Of a stretch of DNA of 64,000 nt, positions 59,901-64,000 are shown piece by piece. Source of the stretch: Heliocidaris tuberculata (lineage: Eukaryota > Echinodermata > Echinoidea > Camarodonta > Echinometridae); the NCBI GenBank assembly GCA_025618425.1, contig CM046847.1, positions 1,720,134 through 1,784,133 on the forward strand, read 5' to 3'. How positions within the stretch are numbered: position 1 is the first letter of the stretch; the number at the start of each line of letters is the position of its first letter. Made by a program: the position numbers and the translations under genes. The notes under the pieces are model-generated. The model was given only the letters and a program-made list of their open reading frames with translations, did no database searches and was not told where the DNA came from.

Positions 59901-62900
59901 GGGCCGGGAAACCACTTGCCCCACAGGGTCCACCAGGGTGTGGGCAACCTAAAAATAGGCAGCTTGCCCCGGCCCCTGCCGTTAAAGATTGCCCGAGGGA
60001 CGATTATATATTTAAAGTTAATACCTACCTTATATTACAAAAATGCACTTTTTCTTATCATGGCCAGTCACAAGGCCCTGACGGCTGGGGCCGGGCAACC
60101 ACTTACCCCACAGGGTCTACCCGGGTGTGGGCAACCTAAAAATAGGCAGCTTGCCCCGGCCCCTGCCGTTTAAGATTGCCCCAGGGACGATTATATATTT
60201 AAAGGCAATATCTTATATTACGAAAATGCACTTTTTCTTATGATGGCCTGCCTCAAGGCCCTGACGGCTGGGGCCGGGCAACCACTTGCCCCACAGGGTG
60301 CAGCAAGGTGTGGGGAACCTAAAAATAGGCAGCTTGCCCCGGCCCCTGCCGTTTAAGATTGCCCCAGGGACGATTATATATTTAAAGATAATATCTTATA
60401 TTACAGAAATGCACTTTTTCTTATGATGGCCTGCCACAAGGCCCTGACGGCAGGGGCCGGGAAACCACTTGCCCCACAGGGTGCAACAAGGTGTGGGCAA
60501 CCTAAAAATAGGCAGCTTGCCCCGGCCCCTGCCGTTTAAGATTGCCCCAGGGACGATTATATATTTAAAGTTAATACCTACCTTATATTACAAAAATGCA
60601 CTTTTTCTTATGATGGCCTGCCACAAGGCCCTGACGGCTGGGGCCGGGCAACCACTTGCCCCACAGGGTCCAACAAGGTGTGGGGAACCTAAAAATAGGC
60701 AGCTTGCCCCGGCCCCTGCCGTTTAAGATTGCCCCAGGGACGATTATATATTTAAAGGCAATATCTTATATTACGAAAATGCACTTTTTCTTATGATGGC
60801 CTGCCTCAAGGCCCTGACGGCTGGGGCCGGGCAACCACTTGCCCCACAGGGTGCAGCAAGGTGTGGGGAACCTAAAAATAGGCAGCTTGCCCCGGCCCCT
60901 GCCGTTTAAGATTGCCCCAGGGACGATTATATATTTAAAGTTAATACCTACCTTATATTACAAAAATGCACTTTTTCTTATGATGGCCTGCCACAAGGCC
61001 CTGACGGCTGGGGCCGGGCAACCACTTGCCCCACAGGGTCCAACAAGGTGTGGGGAACCTAAAAATAGGCAGCTTGCCCCGGCCCCTGCCGTTTAAGATT
61101 GCCCCAGGGACGATTATATATTTAAAGGTAATATCTTATATTACAGAAATGCATTTTTTCTTATAATGGCCTGCCACAAGGCCCTGACGGCTGGGGCCGG
61201 GCAACCACTTGCCCCACAGGGTGCAGCAAAGTGTGGGCAACCTAAAAATAGGCAGCTTGCCCCGGCCCCTGCCGTTTAAGATTGCCCCAGGGACGATTAT
61301 ATATTTAAAGTTAATACCTACCTTATATTACAAAAATGCACTTTTTCTTATGATGGCCTGCCACAAGGCACTGACGGCTGGGGCCGGGAAACCACTTGCC
61401 CCACAGGGTCCACCAGGGTGTGGGCAACCTAAAAATAGGCAGCTTGCCCCGGCCCCTGCCGTTAAAGATTGCCCGAGGGACGATTATATATTTAAAGTTA
61501 ATACCTACCTTATATTACAAAAATGCACTTTTTCTTATCATGGCCAGTCACAAGGCCCTGACGGCTGGGGCCGGGCAACCACTTGCCCCACAGGGTCTAC
61601 CAGGGTGTGGGCAACCTAAAAATAGGCAGCTTGCCCCGGCCCCTGCCGTTTAAGATTGCCCCAGGGACGATTATATATTTAAAGGCAATATCTTATATTA
61701 CGAAAATGCACTTTTTCTTATGATGGCCTGCCTCAAGGCCCTGACGGCTGGGGCCGGGCAACCACTTGCCCCACAGGGTGCAGCAAGGTGTGGGGAACCT
61801 AAAAATAGGCAGCTTGCCCCGGCCCCTGCCGTTTAAGATTGCCCCAGGGACGATTATATATTTAAAGATAATATCTTATATTACAGAAATGCACTTTTTC
61901 TTATGATGGCCTGCCACAAGGCCCTGACGGCAGGGGCCGGGAAACCACTTGCCCCACAGGGTGCAACAAGGTGTGGGCAACCTAAAAATAGGCAGCTTGC
62001 CCCGGCCCCTGCCGTTTAAGATTGCCCCAGGGACGATTATATATTTAAAGTTAATACCTACCTTATATTACAAAAATGCACTTTTTCTTATGATGGCCTG
62101 CCACAAGGCCCTGACGGCTGGGGCCGGGCAACCACTTGCCCCACAGGGTCCAACAAGGTGTGGGGAACCTAAAAATAGGCAGCTTGCCCCGGCCCCTGCC
62201 GTTTAAGATTGCCCCAGGGACGATTATATATTTAAAGGCAATATCTTATATTACGAAAATGCACTTTTTCTTATGATGGCCTGCCTCAAGGCCCTGACGG
62301 CTGGGGCCGGGCAACCACTTGCCCCACAGGGTGCAGCAAGGTGTGGGGAACCTAAAAATAGGCAGCTTGCCCCGGCCCCTGCCGTTTAAGATTGCCCCAG
62401 GGACGATTATATATTTAAAGATAATATCTTATATTACAGAAATGCACTTTTTCTTATGATGGCCTGCCACAAGGCCCTGACGGCTGGGGCCGGGAAACCA
62501 CTTGCCCCACAGGGTGCAACAAGGTGTGGGCAACCTAAAAATAGGCAGCTTGCCCCGGCCCCTGCCGTTTAAGATTGCCCCAGGGACGATTATATATTTA
62601 AAGTTAATACCTACCTTATATTACAAAAATGCACTTTTTCTTATGATGGCCTGCCACAAGGCCCTGACGGCTGGGGCCGGGCAACCACTTGCCCCACAGG
62701 GTCCAACAAGGTGTGGGGAACCTAAAAATAGGCAGCTTGCCCCGGCCCCTGCCGTTTAAGATTGCCCCAGGGACGATTATATATTTAAAGGTAATATCTT
62801 ATATTACAGAAATGCATTTTTTCTTATAATGGCCTGCCACAAGGCCCTGACGGCTGGGGCCGGGCAACCACTTGCCCCACAGGGTGCAGCAAAGTGTGGG

Positions 62901-64000
62901 CAACCTAAAAATAGGCAGCTTGCCCCGGCCCCTGCCGTTTAAGATTGCCCCAGGGACGATTATATATTTAAAGGTAATACCTTATATTACAGAAATGCAA
63001 TTTTTCTTATTATGGCCTGCCACAAGGCCCTGACGGCTGGGGCAGGGCAACCACTTGCCCCACAGGGTCCAGCAACGTGTGGGGAACCTAAAAATAGGCA
63101 GCTTGCCCCGGCCCCTGCCGTTTAAGATTGCCCCAGGGACGACTATATATTTAAAGGTAATATTCTATATTACAGAAATGCATTTTTTCTTATGATGGCC
63201 TGCAACAAGGCCCTGACGGCTGGGGCCGGGCAACCACTTGCCCCACAGGGTGCAGCAAGGTGTGGGGAACCTAAAAATAGTCAGCTTGCCCCGGCCCCTG
63301 CCGTTTAAGATTGCCCCAGGGACGATTATATATTTAAAGTTAATACCTACCTTATATTACAAAAATGCACTTTTTCTTATGATGGCCTGCCACAAGGCCC
63401 TGACGGCTGGGGCCGGGAAACCACTTGCCCCACAGGGTGCAACAAGGTGTGGGCAACCTAAAAATAGGCAGCTTGCCCCGGCCCCTGCCGTTTAAGATTG
63501 CCCCAGGGACGATTATATATTTAAAGTTAATACCTACCTTATATTACAAAAATGCACTTTTTCTTATGATGGCCTGCCACAAGGCCCTGACGGCTGGGGC
63601 CGGGCAACCACTTGCCCCACAGGGTCCAACAAGGTGTGGGGAACCTAAAAATAGGCAGCTTGCCCCGGCCCCTGCCGTTTAAGATTGCCCCAGGGACGAT
63701 AATATATTTAAAGGTAATATCTTATATTACAGAAATGCATTTTTTCTTATGATGGCCTGCCACAAGGCCCTGACGGCTGGGGCCGGGCAACCACTTGCCC
63801 CACAGGGTGCAGCAAAGTGTGGGCAACCTAAAAATAGGCAGCTTGCCCCGGCCCCTGCCGTTTAAGATTGCCCCAGGGACGATTATATATTTAAAGGTAA
63901 TATCCTATATTACAGAAATGCATTTTTTCTTATGATGGCCTGCCACAAGACCCTGACGGCTGGGGCCGGGCAACCACTTGCCCCACAGGGTCCAACAAGG
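56972..64000. repeat. Satellite array of 183/187-bp monomers with higher-order structure, truncated by the window end
   Basis: About 38 head-to-tail monomers each contain CAGCTTGCCCCGGCCCCTGC, TTGCCCCAGGGACGATTATA and GGCCCTGACGGCTGGGGCC. Two length classes differ by the 4-bp change between TAATATCTTATATT and TAATACCTACCTTATATT (183 and 187 bp). Rare variants recur at fixed offsets: GTTAAAGATTGCCCGAGGG at about 59982 and 61462 (1480 bp apart) and AAATAGTCAGC at about 57733 and 63275 (5542 bp apart). Each monomer combines a GC-rich half with an AT-rich half. Frames of 72-136 residues read through several monomers and are not genes. Confidence 0.95.

Noticed and set aside
57148..63682. Many repeated 72-136-residue open frames beginning MPHRVQQGVGN
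   Set aside because: They read across satellite monomers and repeat with the array. Their length depends on monomer type, and there is no domain or splice signal, so they are a by-product of the tandem repeat.
56972..64000. Regular repeats that might suggest a CRISPR array
   Set aside because: Monomers of 183/187 bp are contiguous and homologous throughout, with no unique spacers, and the genome is eukaryotic.

Overview
This is a eukaryotic window from a marine invertebrate genome. Genes are split by long AT-rich introns, and there are many (CT)n, (GAT)n, (AAT)n and poly-C tracts, dozens of short inverted-repeat transposons, and 3' ends of non-LTR retrotransposons. The protein families and repeat style suggest an echinoderm, probably a sea urchin; that is an inference, not a database match. 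No bacterial features (operons, CRISPR, rRNA) are present. Most open frames longer than 60 codons are shadows of low-complexity or repeat DNA.

Two spliced genes can be reconstructed completely by hand, with GT-AG introns whose phases all fit. Gene 1 (+ strand, 4933-24429, 12 coding exons, 691 aa) is a secreted, single-domain angiotensin-converting-enzyme-like protein of peptidase family M2. It keeps the ACE fold markers and all three cysteine pairs, but the zinc/catalytic motif HEXXH has become NILGH and several substrate-pocket residues are replaced, so it is very likely a pseudoenzyme. Its exon 4 is preceded by two broken tandem copies. Gene 2 (- strand, 45548 down to 32476, 15 coding exons, 673 aa) is a BTB/BACK protein of the germ-cell-less group that best resembles BTBD16. 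One of its exons has a 54-bp duplicated splice donor that keeps the reading frame. The genes are convergent, with about 8 kb of AT-rich, transposon-bearing DNA between them.

Layout: 1-4200 is intergenic with a LINE reverse-transcriptase relic and small MITEs. 4215-4932 is the likely promoter and 5' UTR of gene 1, with repeated CCAAT boxes. 4933-24429 is gene 1, whose introns hold hAT-like, TA-flanked and TTAA-flanked foldback elements, a split minisatellite and an RTE-like LINE relic. 24430-32475 is the convergent interval. 32476-45548 is gene 2, whose first intron is a nest of related inverted-repeat elements. 45549-47570 is its upstream region plus a foldback element. 47575-53478 is a layered transposon nest: two hAT-like elements carrying an internal minisatellite, one inserted in a LINE tail and one interrupted by an AAT microsatellite, a Helitron-like element and a LINE tail. 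53479-56970 is repeat-rich non-coding DNA. About 56972-64000 is a satellite array of 183/187-bp monomers (roughly 38 copies) with higher-order repeats, running off the window edge.
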